A DNA stretch of 64,000 nt from Trematomus loennbergii (GCA_012861695.1 JAAOOA010000026.1:21674001-21738000); one strand, 5' to 3'; numbered from the stretch's first letter, positions 1 through 11,642 are shown. Notes: generated by a model from the letters alone, not told the origin. A program made the numbers and translations.

Positions 1-278
1 TGGACCTGTATGTCCAGGAAAGGAGTGAGCAGAGGGTAGAATTGTCGATTCTTGTTCTGTTTGCTGTGACTATCTTCCTCACCCTCTCAGACTTTCAGTT
101 GCGCGCTACGCTACCATGGAAACCAAACAATGGTGTAGCTGTATTAAAGTCCGAGTGGAAACAGTCCTGAGTAAATCTGATTTTGTCAGAAATCGGGAGA
201 AATATGACCCCGGGAGGAAACCGGGAGAGGGCAATGAAATCGGGAGTCTCCGCGAAAATCGGGAGGGTTGGCAAGTAT
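1..278. mobile_element. right end of a hAT-like repeat, otherwise featureless
   Basis: No credible gene is visible. Around 190-278 the sequence repeats CGGGAG-type words and ends in GGGAGGGTTGGCAAGTATG, which resembles the terminus of a common fish hAT-like repeat. The other end would lie outside the window. The family call is from memory of repeat ends and is tentative. Confidence 0.4.
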
Positions 279-600
279 GATTCCATCTGATAGCTGCTAT
301 AATAATACAAAACAAAACTTCTGCCTGCTCTCCACAATGATCAATGACAGCGAACGGATGGTCAAAGTAAGATACAAATAAACAGAATCACACTAAGCCT
401 GGTTAGTGTTGCCTGACTTTATAAAGTGTGTTTGTTTATAAGTGTGTGGTTGCGTTCTAGTCACTTTGCTCAGCGCTACTGCTTGTTACAACTTTCATTT
501 TCCGTACTCGCCATAAACTGTTATTATGGCTCAGGTTAATCTCGCCCCCTTCCGACGTGAGCGTGGTTCTTGGTTCTTGCCGGGCAGCCAAGTGGGGTCA
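279..600 (+). repeat. dispersed repeat, second copy at 5120-5425
   Basis: The stretch beginning GATTCCATCTGATAGCTGC is repeated in direct orientation at 5120-5425 with scattered substitutions, including the run through CCTGGTTAGTGTTGCCTGAC. The second copy lies inside the hAT-like insertion at 4351-7411, so this is repeat material and not a gene. No coding sense is seen in it. Confidence 0.8.
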
Positions 601-782
601 GCTAAGAACCGGTGTTCGGTGTTTAGAGCCGGCTCCGCTGCGGCTGAAACAGGAAGAACCAGAGCTAAATCAGGCTGAGTGTGAAACAAGCCTATTGAGT
701 CAGTGTTGCGGTGCTGTTGCTTTGGTCTGGATCTGTGAGCTAACCACGCCCCGTTCATTTGCATATAAGAAATGGAAATGTA

Positions 783-1016
783 TCATTATGAAATACAAGT
801 CCCCTGAAATAAATAAATGTGTCATTATGAAATACAAGTCCCTTGAAATAAATGAATGTGTCATTATGAAATAAAAGTCTCTTGAAATAAATAAATGTGT
901 CATTATGAAATAACAGTCTCTTGAAATAAATAAATGTCTCATTATGAAATAAAAGTCTCTTGAAATAAATAAATGTGTCATTATGAAATAAAAGTCCCAT
1001 GAAATAAATAAATGTG
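783..1016. repeat. 39-bp tandem repeat, six units
   Basis: Six consecutive units of 39 bp start at 783, 822, 861, 900, 939 and 978. Each reads approximately TCATTATGAAATAAAAGTC followed by a TGAAATAAATAAATGTG-like half. The period is divisible by three, so it yields repetitive open frames on both strands that are not genes. Similar AT-rich words recur at 2013-2110, beyond the hAT-like element at 1042-2006, suggesting that element landed inside this repeat. Confidence 0.9.
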
Positions 1017-1041
1017 TATTTAAATGTACATGTATACATAT

Positions 1042-1365
1042 TAGGGCTGTCAGTCGATTAAAATATTTAATCGCGATAATCGCATGATTGTCCGTAGTTA
1101 ATTGCGATTAATCGCAAATTAATCGCACATGTTTTATCTGTTCTAAATGTACCTTAGAGGGATATTTTTCAAGTTTTTAATACTCTTATCAACATATGAG
1201 TGGACAAATATGCTTTATATGTTTGTTTATTATCATTTGAACAATGACAAATATTCTCATGAATATTAAACACAACAACCTCTGAACATTACAAATATTC
1301 GCCTCAATTCAACCTGGAACCTCTCTCATACAATACTGGTGTGTGTGTGTGTGTGTGTGTGTGTG

Positions 1366-1464
<99 letters not shown>

Positions 1465-2006
1465 CACACCTCATACATTGGAGCTATGTGCCGCTCAAGG
1501 CATATGTGCTCGAACGTGTGCTGCCTGGACGCTGCAATCATGTAGCGCGTACTATCCGTGCTGAGTGCGCTGACTTTTCGTACAATGTCCCACTGTCTGG
1601 CTACCTGCATAAAGTCAAGTGCTCGGCGCAGTTGTCGGCGAAATGTCATTGAAACAGCTCCGTATATCCGTTAGCGCAGCTAGCTAGCACCAGATGCTAA
1701 CAACAACAACACGTAAGGTGTGCCTCGCTCGCGCGAGTCGCGCCACACATACACACTCCCTCCCGGTCCTCCCGATGGCCAGTCCGGGCCTGCCGGTGAG
1801 TGTGGAAGTGTGGTCTGCCACAAGCGGGCGGCAGGAGCGGGGCTGTCAGCATCAGCATGTAGATGGTATTTTAAACTCGATGCGCTCTGAAACTACGGGG
1901 CGGCCGAGGACAAAAAATACACATGCGTTAATCGCGTTAAAATAATTAGTGGCGTTAATTTTTTTTTGCGTTAACGCGTTATTAACGCGTTAACTTGACA
2001 GCCCTA
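1042..2006. mobile_element. intact non-autonomous hAT-like element with 8-bp TSD
   Basis: The 965-bp element begins TAGGGCTGTCA and ends TGACAGCCCTA, an 11-bp perfect terminal inverted repeat. It is flanked by a perfect 8-bp duplication ATACATAT at 1034-1041 and 2007-2014. Subterminal regions are rich in TTAATCGCGATTAATCGC-type words. It carries a long (TG)n tract and no transposase, so it would depend on a hAT transposase from elsewhere. Perfect ends suggest a fairly recent insertion. Confidence 0.92.
1339..1462. repeat. (TG)n microsatellite
   Basis: About 120 bp of almost pure TG dinucleotide, broken once near 1366, lie inside the hAT-like element at 1042-2006. The Cys-Val open frames across it are low-complexity artefacts. 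Confidence 0.95.
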
Positions 2007-2125
2007 ATACATATTTATTGCCTCATTTATTTATTTCAGAATTTATTTCATAGGCATATTTATATATATATGTATTTATTTAATTATTTATGTATTTATT
2101 TAATTTTGGCTTAAATGGCATTCCA

Positions 2126-2991
2126 TACTAATGGCATTACATTGACAATTTTAAACAAAACGTAACTCTCTCAACTTGTAAGATAACGTTAAGTTAACTT
2201 ACCCTTAAATAAGTACATCACCTTTTTCAGGGGAAACACAAACTGCAGAAAACGTTAGCTGCTAACTGTTGATAGCTAAGACAGCTAGCCTCCTAGCAAA
2301 CGTAATATTAAGTTAACATTAACGTAACGTTGTAAGAAAGCAAAACGAACCTTCGAGAAAGCTTTTACTCTCAGACTTGGTGAAATTGTGTAGTGTTGCT
2401 TACCTCCAGAAGGACTTTTAGCGCGTTTCCCAGTAGACAGAGCTGTCAGCGCGGTGCCTCTCAGAAGAGCAGCCGCTGGGCGGAGTCACAGAAACGCTCA
2501 ACTGATCTTCTTCACTCCTTGACCGTTGTGCCGTAGTGCCAGTCAAAACATACTGCTTTGTTTCAACAACTGCCGTCTCGCCGTCCCCCGCCCTCTCTGT
2601 CTGTCTGTGTCTGTTTCAGTTTAGCCAGCAAGACTGCTGGTAGACCAGCATAAATACCAGCTTCACCAGCATCCAGCTTAACTACCAGCTAAAACCAGCA
2701 TAGACCAGCATGACATCCATGCTGGTCTATGCTGGTTTAGCTGACCAGGCTGGTCTTGAACCAGCCACAGCTTGTCCAGCCTGGTAAACCAACTAAACCA
2801 GCCTAACACCAGCTAAAACCAGCATGACATCCATGCTGGTCTATGCTGGTTTAGCTGACCAGGCTGGTCTTGAACCAGCCATAACAGCTTGTCCAGCCTG
2901 GCAAACCAACTAAACCAGCCTAACACCAGCTAAAACCAGCTAAAACCAGCAACCATCTTAAGCTGGTCTATAGCTGGTTTTTTCAGCAGGG
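2126..2991 (-). mobile_element. truncated CCAGC-ended element (copy 1)
   Basis: From about 2640 to 2991 the sequence is built of CCAGC/GCTGG words and ends GGTTTTTTCAGCAGGG, the terminus also seen at 33471 and 37607. Positions 2126-2640 are the reverse complement of about 33780-34285 in the full-length copy, including a splice-donor-like CTTCTGGAG/GTAAGC. This copy is cut off near 2126. Its preserved end lies directly against LINE sequence at 2992, at a target that reads ACAAGTG in other LINE copies. No protein is recognised. Confidence 0.8.
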
Positions 2992-3402
2992 AAGTGTGGG
3001 AACTGTGGAGTAAAAGAAGATGTAGAACATATCTTGTTACATTGTGACATCTATAAAGCTGAAGGGGAAAAACTAAAGGCTAAAGTTTTAGAGACAGAGA
3101 GGGAATGGAGTGTGGTTGGTATTTTGGGAACAAAAGGAGAGGGAGTAAGAGCTACAAGAAAGGCACTGTTTACCTTCTTGAGTGAAACTGGGGTAGGAAA
3201 TATAATTTAACATTAGGTCAGGAAAGATCATAGATTTGTATTTTTGTTTGATTTATTTCATGTTTTTTGTTGATTTATTGATTTATTTTTGATTAGATCA
3301 TAGGTTAAGAGATGGAATGATATGATGATTCATACTCATGTACAGTAGGTGGCGGTATGCACCTTTTAAGTTGTTAGCAATCCGCCAATATATGAGAAGA
3401 AG
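2992..3402 (+). pseudogene. 3' end of RNase-H-type LINE (copy 1)
   Basis: The plus strand encodes the C-terminal end of a LINE protein: a Cys/His motif (C-x2-C-x7-H-x4-C) at about 2997-3050, then a tail ending at the stop near 3210. After it come the LINE 3' UTR with GTAGGTGGCGGTATGCACC and a short GAAGAAG tail. The same 3' region occurs at 15621-16760 and 38818-40022 on the minus strand. The 5' portion was displaced by the CCAGC-ended element. The LINE tail abuts the last bases of the foldback element (ATCGGATAG) just upstream of ZNF copy A. Confidence 0.85.
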
Positions 3403-3694
3403 ATCGGATAGTCACACTGGTCCAGGTGGCGTCTCGTCGCTACGGTTCTCTCTCTCTGTGTTCCTGAGAAAGTGTGCGTGAGCTCCAGCACTACTGATCC
3501 ATCATCTGTGCGTCTGGATAAACCTCCGAATGGACTGTGTGCTCTTTTTTCTGGAGCGTTTACCTCGGACTATAGGAGCTAGCTTAGCATGCTAGCTGGA
3601 AACACGTTGGCAACACTAGTCAGATTGAGAGTTTGATGGAGAGAAAGAAACAGTGTGTTTAACGGAGTTTGCAGGAAAAGGTGATCTAGTAAAC
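3403..3694 (+). promoter_or_regulatory. 5' UTR of ZNF first exon, copy A
   Basis: The sequence starting TCACACTGGTCCAGGTGG is shared almost base for base with 45821-46103 (+), 38489-38760 (-) and, in part, 15157-15282 (-). It contains a nine-codon upstream ORF starting at ATG 3636 and stopping at 3660-3662, conserved in the complete copies. The true start (ATG 3695) lies 32 bases after that stop. Calling it 5' UTR is inference from its constant position before the conserved start codon. Confidence 0.7.
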
Positions 3695-3881
3695 ATGAGT
3701 AAAATCCAAATGCTGCTGTCGTTGAAGAAGCAGCGACTCACTACTGAAGAGATATTTGCTCTGTTTGAAAAAACGATAGCAGAGTACGAGGAGGAGCTGT
3801 CTCGTTCAAAAGAGGAGAACAAGAGACTCCAGAAACTACTGGACGCTGTTTTACAGCCTCAGCTTCGGATACACAGAGCAG
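3695..3881 (+). CDS. ZNF family first coding exon, copy A (orphan)
   Basis: The exon encodes 62 residues plus one base, starting MSKIQMLL and ending QLRIHRA. It is an acidic/basic heptad-rich segment (IFALFEKTIAEYEEEL, SRSKEENKRLQKLL) predicted to form a coiled coil. It stops at a GCAG/GTCTGT splice donor, so one base is carried over. In this teleost family such an exon joins a long finger exon that begins with AC to complete an Asp codon. No plus-strand finger exon follows in the window, so copy A is an orphan promoter/first exon facing the minus-strand gene. The ATG at 3695 is chosen because it is shared by all copies and no upstream ATG is in frame. Confidence 0.8.
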
Positions 3882-3916
3882 GTCTGTTCCCTTTACTCTT
3901 AATTAACACTTTAAAC

Positions 3917-6900
3917 CAGGGGTGTCCAAACTACGGCCCGGGGGCCGGCCCTCAGCTAATTCAAAAAGTATAATGAAATATGGCCCACAAATGAAACGTG
4001 TGCTTTTCTCATATTGTACTTCTTAAATATATATGTACAAACCATATTACACACTAGTGTTCATGTGTTAATAAGCTCACTTTTAAAATAAATTCAGTCA
4101 ATTCATGTTGATAAAATGTTCTAACAAATCTTAGTTGATGAATAAAAGCCTAATAACTTATTTACATAACAAGCTTGAAATAGACCCTTCATATTTCATG
4201 TTATTATAATCACTCTGAGACTTCTGTTTTTAAGGGATGAGCTGCCAACAAGATAAATGAAACCCGATAGAGAGCTGTGATGTAGGCTGTTTTTTAATGT
4301 ATCAAGCCTAATTTAGCTACATTTTGCTAACTTCTAACTTAACTTACGAGCAGGCGAGCCGGATTCATTTTAGAAGTGGGGGGGCCAAAAAAGTGCGTGT
4401 GTATGGCCCAATCCCAAACCACGCCCTACACCCTACCCCTACACACTCCCCCTCCGTGACGGATACCCCTTTCACACCAACGCAACTCCGGTTCAAGCTC
4501 CGTGCTAGAGCTTTTCAGGTTCAGAACCGGTACTTCGGTTTAGCTCCGGCTCTTTTCACACCGCTCAGAGCCCGACTGGTGCTGCCGCTGCTGCGTCATG
4601 ACGTCACAGTTTACGTCGCTGATTTTCTCCCCAACGGAGCTCACCTCACAACAACAACGGGCCGGGGACGGGTCGATGTTGCTTTTAATCATATGAAGCC
4701 AGATTAAATTAAATAACGACTTCTCCAACCTTATACTTTTCTCCAGAGACCGCTGCAGTGCTGGCTGCTCTTCCACGGGAGTTTATTCTCCCGTTAGCTC
4801 CGAGTTAGCTCACACGGCTCTAAAGTATTCACTGTCTGACTGTCACACAAGCAGCTGATACATATCCCCAGTTCCCCTTAAGTGAATGTGTGTCAGTCTG
4901 AATTGACGCTGTTTGGTGTCAGTCTGAATTGACGCTGTTTGGCATCACAACGCTGTTATGAAAGTTTCTCTGGTATAACATGGGTGATGTTAGCATAGCA
5001 ACCGAAGCTAAACTGACTACTTGCTAAGCCGTTTTCTACAGGCACTTTTTACCGGCGTATTTTTCATTATGATTCTACTTGTGATAGTCGGACATGACAA
5101 CCTGTGCAGCCCATGTATTGATTCCATCCGATAGCTGCTATAATAACAAACAAAACGTCTGCCTGCTCTCCACAATGATCAATAACAGAACGGATGGTCA
5201 AAGTAAGGTACAAATAAACAGAATCACACGAAGCCTGGTTAGTGTTGCCTGACTTTATAAAGCGTGTTTTTTTTTTACAAGTGTGTGGTTGCGTTCTAGT
5301 CACTTTGCTCAGCACTACTGCTTGTTACAACTTTTATTTGCCGTACTCGCCTTAACTGTTAGCTCAGGTTAATCTCGCCCCCCTCTGACGTAAGCGTGAC
5401 GTATGCGGTTCTTGCTTCTAGACGGACAACTTTTTTTTCTAGACTAAACACATGGTAGATCCTAAGTTAAAAACATATGAGGTTGTTAACATCGCAGTTT
5501 ATCAGTGGATGTTTGCTGGAAGCACGTTTTGCATGTTTTGCATTGCTTTTAAATTTCAGTTAATATAGTGGTGAGAGACTCCCGATACATTAGATTTATA
5601 AGTTCATCAATTGTCTCATGATGCATATTTCCCGGTGAGCATGAAGCTCTTCAGAGTGGGGTTTTTCTCAGCTACGAGTTCTTTTGGAAATTGCGCAGTT
5701 GCTCCATCATTCCATCTCTTCTTTTTTCCTGCTCAATACGCTGTTGTTTGACAAGCTGTATGTTGACTGGTGTTTGACTGAAGAAAGCGCACTTTTTTTT
5801 AATACACTCTCTGTGGAAATGAGACTTTTTGTGGCTGTCCAGGAGGCTTGGGCACTTTTTCCAGTTATTAACTCCGATATTAACAAAGCTATCATCTCCA
5901 CATTTTGAGAAAGTTACAAGCCGTTTGACAGCAGCAAATCTGCATATTTCACAGAAGGCCCGTTTAGTGGTTTTGCAAATAATTAATCACTCTGTTTTTG
6001 TACCATTCTGTGTTGAAGTACCTTTCTCTTTGCCCAAATAATCTAGCGGTCAGTTAGCTGCAGCTTTACCCGTCTCAATGTCCCGACAACAAACCTCCAT
6101 GCAGTCGGAACCAGCCTGTTTCGGTTCAACGACGGCGGTGGCGGCGGTTTTGACAGTCTCTGCGGCCGCAGAGCTGCTGCTTTTGGGTTTATCTGGCTTC
6201 GCTGGTTCTATGATTGATGAAGGTCCAGGCTCCGGAGACGTGGATGTCAGGGATGTGACCTTCCAGTTGTTAATTTAAGTTTAGATTGACTGTATAGTTT
6301 TCTTCTGCGCTGGTTCTTCTGACGTGTTTGCAAGTGTATATATTTTTTCTATCTAGGTTAACGGCTGACACACACAACGTGACAAATAAAGTAAACAACG
6401 TAACGAATAAACAAATCTAAGCTTTTTTATTGGTTGTAATTTACATGGATACATTTGAATGGTGTGACAATGTCCTATTTGATTGGGTTAAAATGTACAT
6501 ATTCTTCCTGTTATGTCTGCCTGCTTTATTTTACCTAATGCAAAGTGACCTGCTCCATCGAAATCAGTCGCATTGACCCGAAGACACATTTTGAGTTGTA
6601 TACACTGTTGGAAAGAGGAGATTCATAGCTTTCTAATGATATCATGATTGTTGTTGTCGGCTACTCCAAATATTAAGCAAAATATGTCACATTATATAAT
6701 GACTGTTACAGAGTCATCATTTTGAGAAAAAGGCCTTTAAAGTTTCCTCTTCTCTGGATCGATCTGATTGATTATTAGCGGAGCAAATGATCAAAATAGT
6801 ACGAAGGGAAGATAGGGGAAGCCGCGAGTGTGTGTGTGTATATACGTGTGTGTTTGTGTATTTTTGCATTTGTGTGTATTGTGTTTGTTTCCCGGGGAAA

Positions 6901-7506
6901 ACACTCACGAGAAACACCGGCTGCTGTTATGCCTGCAGTGACGTAAAGTTACTCCGTTGCTTGTAATTATGCCGTTACAAGCTTCAAAGTTGTATTTATC
7001 ATCTGAATTTGCCAAAACAAGTTTAATATTCTGAAAGCCAAGACTTTGTTTATTTGAAATCAGATAAAAACAAACTGTAACGGACCCTGCCGTGTTATCT
7101 ATGATTACTATATGCCTTACATTCATAATTTCAGCAGAGGGAGGGGAAGCGGCGCTGTGGAACAGCAGAGTGGCGAGTGAGAGCTTTACAAGCTTAAAAA
7201 ATGCCTGTAGCTAATGAGATTGAATATAACAATCAAACATAACAAAATATACACATATCAGATCGCGTTTTAGATGCGACTTTAGAGTAGAGGGGAATTA
7301 TTGAAACGGGATTTGTACAGTGTTCCACGGCATCCGCTGCTGCGAAAATGTGGAGCAGGGCTGAAAAGGGGGGGCCAATGGCCCCCTGGCCCCCCGCTTC
7401 CGGCGCCCTTGCTTACGAGGCGATATACCTCACCTTTATGAGTGGCCCAGCCCTTCGTATATTTCTCTGTACGTGGCCCTCTGTGAAAAAAGTTTGGACA
7501 CACCTG
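3917..7506 (+). mobile_element. hAT-like element in intron 1, copy A (carries a nested insertion)
   Basis: The element begins CAGGGGTGTCCAAACTACGG and ends GTTTGGACACACCTG, typical of Charlie-type hAT ends. It is flanked by CTTTAAAC (3909-3916) and CTTTAAAA (7507-7514), an 8-bp duplication with one mismatch. The same element at the same site and with the same duplication is found in copies B and C. Without the nested insertion at 4351-7411 the copy would be about 520 bp, close to the 536-bp version in copy C. No transposase is seen. Confidence 0.88.
4351..7411. mobile_element. nested 3.06-kb hAT-like element with perfect 8-bp TSD
   Basis: Copy C has an uninterrupted CTTACGAGGCG at this place, whereas here CTTACGAG occurs at both 4343-4350 and 7412-7419. 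The inserted sequence starts CAGGCGAGCCGGATTC and ends GGCGCCCTTG, with imperfect inverted termini (CAGGCGAGCCGGA versus CAAGGGCGCCGGA). It contains the repeat copy at 5120-5425 and other repeat-like stretches but no recognisable transposase. Open frames at 4324-4707, 5684-5908 and 6078-6278 show no domain I can recognise. Confidence 0.85.
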
Positions 7507-7514
7507 CTTTAAAA

Positions 7515-8409
7515 TCTTTGGTAACACGTTAAAGTCTTTGGTAACACTTAAGTCTATTTATTATTGCTGGGCAACGATTAAACATTTTAATCATGATTAA
7601 TCAAAGGATTTTCTGCGATTAATTGCATTGTTATGCACACAATTCAATAATGAATTCAAAATGTGTTTTTTGCGCACTTTTATTTTAAACAAATAAGGTT
7701 ATTTTAACAGTAGTAGGCCTATTCCCTTTACAGAGTAGCATTTCAAATATTTCTTGTCAATCTCAACGCCTGGAACAGATTACAAATGTCCATTTAAGAG
7801 TTTGGTACCTTTCTCCATCTTTCTGTCCCCCCCACTTATGTTCTGTGTTGGTTCATGTGAGCACTGCAGCAGTCTAAGGCCCGCCCAAAATGCTCTCATT
7901 TTATTAACACTTTCAACTCTTTTTTTAAGCTGAAAAATAATTTATTTGATTTAAAGACAAGTGAATACATTACATATAAGCGATTAATAAATTAATTATC
8001 ATGCAATTATATTGACCAAAAAATAAATGTAGAAAATATTTAATTCATAAAATAATAAATGTTTCCTTTTGCAGTTGTTCCACTATTTATCTCTCTTGTT
8101 TTTTAATGTTCCCCATTATAAATGTATTTTTTAATGATTAATTCATTGTTAAATGTATGTATTTATTTGTTCATCTTGAGACAAGAAATACAAAATTACA
8201 TTTTGGGTGTATTCAGATTGCTGGGTTCCCTTTTCTCTCATCATTTATAGAAGTGCAACCTTAAACATGTACAGCAGTAAAATGCGACACTGACAATAAT
8301 CAAGAAACATCATAAATCAAACACTGACAGGGAACATTTTATTGCAGTATCATTACTTTTACATAAGAAAGTGCTGTACATGTTTCTGAGAATACTTTTA
8401 AGTACTTTT
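7515..8409 (+). repeat. duplicated block, matches 52765-53700
   Basis: This AT-rich non-coding block (TTTGGTAACACGTTAAAGTC, then TTAATCATGATTAATC) is repeated in direct orientation at about 52765-53700 with small indels, and its start is present in inverse orientation at 37608-37722. It is the flank of the ZNF intron hAT insertion and helps define the segmental duplication. No gene is seen. Confidence 0.85.
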
Positions 8410-8410
8410 A

Positions 8411-8600
8411 CTTAAAGGGGACCTAGTATGCAAAATGCCTTTTATACATAAATATGTGTCCCCGTTGTGTAAGGAGACTCTCAAATATTCAGAAAATACA
8501 ACCCTCTCTCTTTTCCTCCTTACCCACATCTCTAAAAAAAAAACGGGGGTGCAAACGAGCAGATCCAGGATTTGGCTCCTATTACGTCATTGGTGAAATG
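8411..8600 (+). mobile_element. end fragment of a TTAA-type element
   Basis: TTAA is followed by AGGGGACCTAGTATGC, matching the ends of the TTAA-flanked elements at 25758-27023 and 54129-55103. The internal sequence (ATATGTGTCCCCG and following) resembles theirs. The opposite terminus was not found, so this is a fragment. Confidence 0.6.
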
Positions 8601-8601
8601 T

Positions 8602-8700
8602 GACACGTCCCAACCTATCGTCTCCGGCACACGTGCCACGTCCAAACCTATCGTCTCCGGCACACGTGACACGTCCCAACCTATCGTCTCCGTATACAGT
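8602..8700. repeat. 33-bp tandem repeat, three units
   Basis: Three units start at 8602, 8635 and 8668. Each is close to GACACGTCCCAACCTATCGT followed by CTCCGGCACACGT. The third unit diverges at its end. It contains repeated ACGTG words. Function unknown. Confidence 0.88.
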
Positions 8701-8710
8701 CGTCTAGCTC

Positions 8711-10110
8711 AGTAGTTCCCAACCGTTTTCAGTCAGGTCCCCCTTGTGTAATTGGAAATATTTTCGAGCCCCCCCTAATCCGGTTCCCACCGAGATTGGT
8801 AGAATTAATTGTATATAGTTGTACAAACATTACATTTTCTCTGCTAATAATAACAAGACAAAAAGATCCAACTATAATTGTATATATTATTATGGATTGA
8901 ACATGAACAAAAGTGCCTGTATTGGTGGTAGATCTTGTGCCACTGTGAAATAATGAGCATTGGTGGTAGTAGTAAGTAGATTTACTCAAGTACTTTACTT
9001 ATATTGAGGTACTTAAGTATTTCCATTCTTTGTAATTCTGCTCCTCGACAGTTCAGAGGTAAATTATGTACTTTTACTACATGTATTTAATACCTTTAGT
9101 CACTTTACAAATCTGGATTAATGATGTGAAATATGATCAACTCTTAAATCAGACTTTAGTTACACCTGGAGTAAATTCACAAGCTACCCTGCAGTATACT
9201 ACTTTTACTTAAGTACTTCTGAGCAGGGCCGGACTGGGACAATAATGGCGCATTTCCACTACAGCGCGGTTTAAGCGTGCCGTGCACGGCCCGTTTTTGG
9301 TTGCGTTTCCACTTGGCGTAGTACCGGCTAGCGGGTACTATTTCACAGTTTTTCTGGCCCCATAAAATCGAGGTTCTTAGCGGATCAACAACCAGGCTGA
9401 GTCGGGCTGAGTATGCTAAACTAGAGAGAGAGAATCGCTGGCAAGGGGGCTACAACTACAACAAAATGAACATATTTGACCGTGATTTAATTGTAATACA
9501 CGTTTCAAAATGATGCCGAAGTAACAATATACTGATACCGGTTAGTAAAAACCATGAATGAATGCTTTGACAAGTCTGCAGACAAGACGGCAGGCGAAAA
9601 ACCTTTTAAAATGCGTGTTTTCTAAATAGAGATCGGCTAAGCTAACGCAGTATATGCTCCGACCGTCCACCCTCACAACAACGGCCTATACAGACATAAA
9701 TAAACCAGCGACTGTATTCACCATGACACAGACAGTCTGTGGTTTGTACTTGTTTAACTTTTGTATAGTTTCTGAACAGATATCAGGAGCTGTGAGCTTG
9801 AGTGCTAACAGCTAAGGGCTGATGTTTTCTGGTTGAACGTCAGTGACGGCAGGCTGAGATCCTCACCGCTGATTGGCTACCGCAAGATCGCGTCACGCGA
9901 ATATGACGCTCGAGTTGAAAAAATTGAACTTGAGCGTTTGTCGCGGCCCCCTTCAATTGCCTCAATCGCGCTGTGGAATTTGCGTCCACCGCTTCATGCT
10001 CGCCGTTGGAGCGAATTCGCGTCGGTCCGCGTCTCTGCATTGACTTTTCATGTAATCGCGCCGCCCCCAAATATTGCATCGCGTCTGGTGTGAATGCAGC
10101 ATAACTCTTA
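8711..10110. repeat. mosaic of transposon ends, no gene
   Basis: CAGTAGTTCCCAACCGTTTTC at 8711 resembles a hAT terminus. About 8975-9215 is the fish-typical AAGTACTTTTACT-rich repeat. About 9245-9360 (GCGCATTTCCACTACAGCG) and the GGTGTGAATGCAGC end near 10100 look like ends of separate DNA transposons. The open frames at 9833-10093 and 9840-10079 lie in the last of these and show no recognised domain. Confidence 0.5.
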
Positions 10111-10269
10111 TTATAATGACAAGTTCGCAGTTTCCTTAAACTTCTTACTGACTCAACTTAGAAAATTAAACATCACCCACATGTATATAACAAGGAGATC
10201 AAGGCTTGAAGTTACTGCAAATCCCTGCATTTTTTTTTTTTGAAGTAGAACAAATAAATATACAGTACA

Positions 10270-11642
10270 AAACAGATATAATAATAATAATAGATTAATT
10301 TTGTTAGCGCTTTTACAGGTGCTCAAAGACGCTTTACATAGATAGTGAAAAGAAAAGAACAACAAATAAATATAGTTAAAGTCAAATTTAAAATCAAGCA
10401 ATACAAAAACAGTCACACATTAAAAGCCAGATTGAAGAGGTGAGTTTTTGTAAGTCTTTTGAAGGTGGTGAGGTCAGTGCACCCTCTGATGGGTTGTGGG
10501 AGTGAGTTCCAGAGGGAGGGGCAGCAACGGAGAAGGATCTGTCCCCCAGGTCCGGTGCTTGATGCGGGTGGGGATGGATAGGAGGTTGGCTTCTGATGAG
10601 CGGAGGCAGCGGGAAGGGGTGTGGTGGTGCAGCAGGTCTGTGAGTTAGGGGGGGGGGCTGGTTGTTGAGGGCTTTGTGAGTAATGAGGAGGACTTTGAAG
10701 TCGATTCTTTGACGGACGGGGAGCCAGTGGAGGTTCTGGAGGACGGGAGTGATGTGGTCTCGGGAGCGGGTGTGGGTGAGGAGGAGGGCAGCAGAGTTCT
10801 GGATATGTTGGAGTTTATTGAGGAGGTTGGATGGTATGCCGTAGGATGCTATTGCAGTAGTCGAGTCGTGATGTGATAAATGCATGAATCAGGGTTTCAG
10901 CAGCAGAGGAGAGGAGTGATGGGCGGAGACGGGCAATGTTTTTGAGGTGGAATGTTGCTGTCAAGGGTGACGTTGACATTCTGGATGGTTTTGGTACGGG
11001 ATGGGGGGGCCGATGATGATGTCGGATTTGGCACTGTTCAGTTGGAGATAGTTTGTTTACATCCATGCTTTTATTTCTGAGAGACAGTTGGTGAGAGTGG
11101 AGTGTGTTGTGGGGGTGATGGTGTTTGTTGAGATAAAATTGAAGGTTGTGGCGATGAATGATTTTGCCAAGGGGGAGCATGTAAAGGATGAAGAGGAGGG
11201 GGCCAAGCACCGAACCCTGGGGGACGCTTTGGGACAGAGGAGCAGTGGAGGAGGTGCAGTTATTGATGTTGATAAACTGATGTCTGTCGGTGAGGTAGGA
11301 TTTCAGCCAGGAGAGTGCAGTGTCGGTGATGTTGAGTGATGATTCGAGGAGGGACAGCAGGATGGTGTGGTTGATGGTGTTGAATGCTGCGGTGAGGTCG
11401 AGGAGGATGAGGAAGTTCAGGTTGCCGGAGTCAGAGGAAAGGAGGAGGTCGTTTGTGATTTTGAGAAGAGCTGTTTCGGTGCTGTGTTTTGATTGGAGAC
11501 CGGATTGAAATGGCTCAAAGAGGTCATTGGAGCTGAGGTGGGATTTGAGTTGTGAGGCAATGACACGTTCAAGTATTTTTGACAGAAAGGGGAGATTTGA
11601 GATGGGCCGGAAGTTGGACACAATGTCAGGTTTGAGTCCAGG
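10270..11642 (-). pseudogene. L2-like LINE, reverse transcriptase to 3' end
   Basis: Read on the minus strand, the protein starts at the CCTGG junction (11638-11642) and shows reverse-transcriptase landmarks in order: [15 protein letters not shown], an [13 protein letters not shown] block, [14 protein letters not shown]-terminal region ending in QNLHWLPVRQRIDFK-type sequence follows. Frameshifts separate the blocks, and the catalytic YADD box is not readable. The 3' end carries TTAGCGCTTTTACAGGTGCTCAAAG, typical of L2 tails. The 5' half is absent here. The matching 5' half lies at 28440-28874 (+), broken at the same L2 position. Part of the 3' half is repeated inverted at 33315-33442. Confidence 0.85.

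Noticed and set aside
783..1016. Possible CRISPR-like array
   Set aside because: Units are directly contiguous with no unique spacers, and the setting is a vertebrate genome. The 166-bp array at 47147-52560 was rejected for the same reason.
1339..1652. Cys-Val repeat open frames
   Set aside because: They come from the (TG)n microsatellite inside a non-autonomous hAT-like element; the same applies at 18087-18367.
3653..3694. Start upstream of ATG 3695 in the ZNF first exon
   Set aside because: The frame is open but its first codon is GTG and not ATG; the conserved ATG at 3695 in all copies is the better start.
4324..4707. Possible 127-codon gene
   Set aside because: Crosses the boundary of the nested hAT-like insertion at 4351 and shows no recognisable domain.
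9833..10093. Possible small gene with overlapping open frames on both strands
   Set aside because: GC-rich transposon end ending in GGTGTGAATGCAGC; no domain or splice context.
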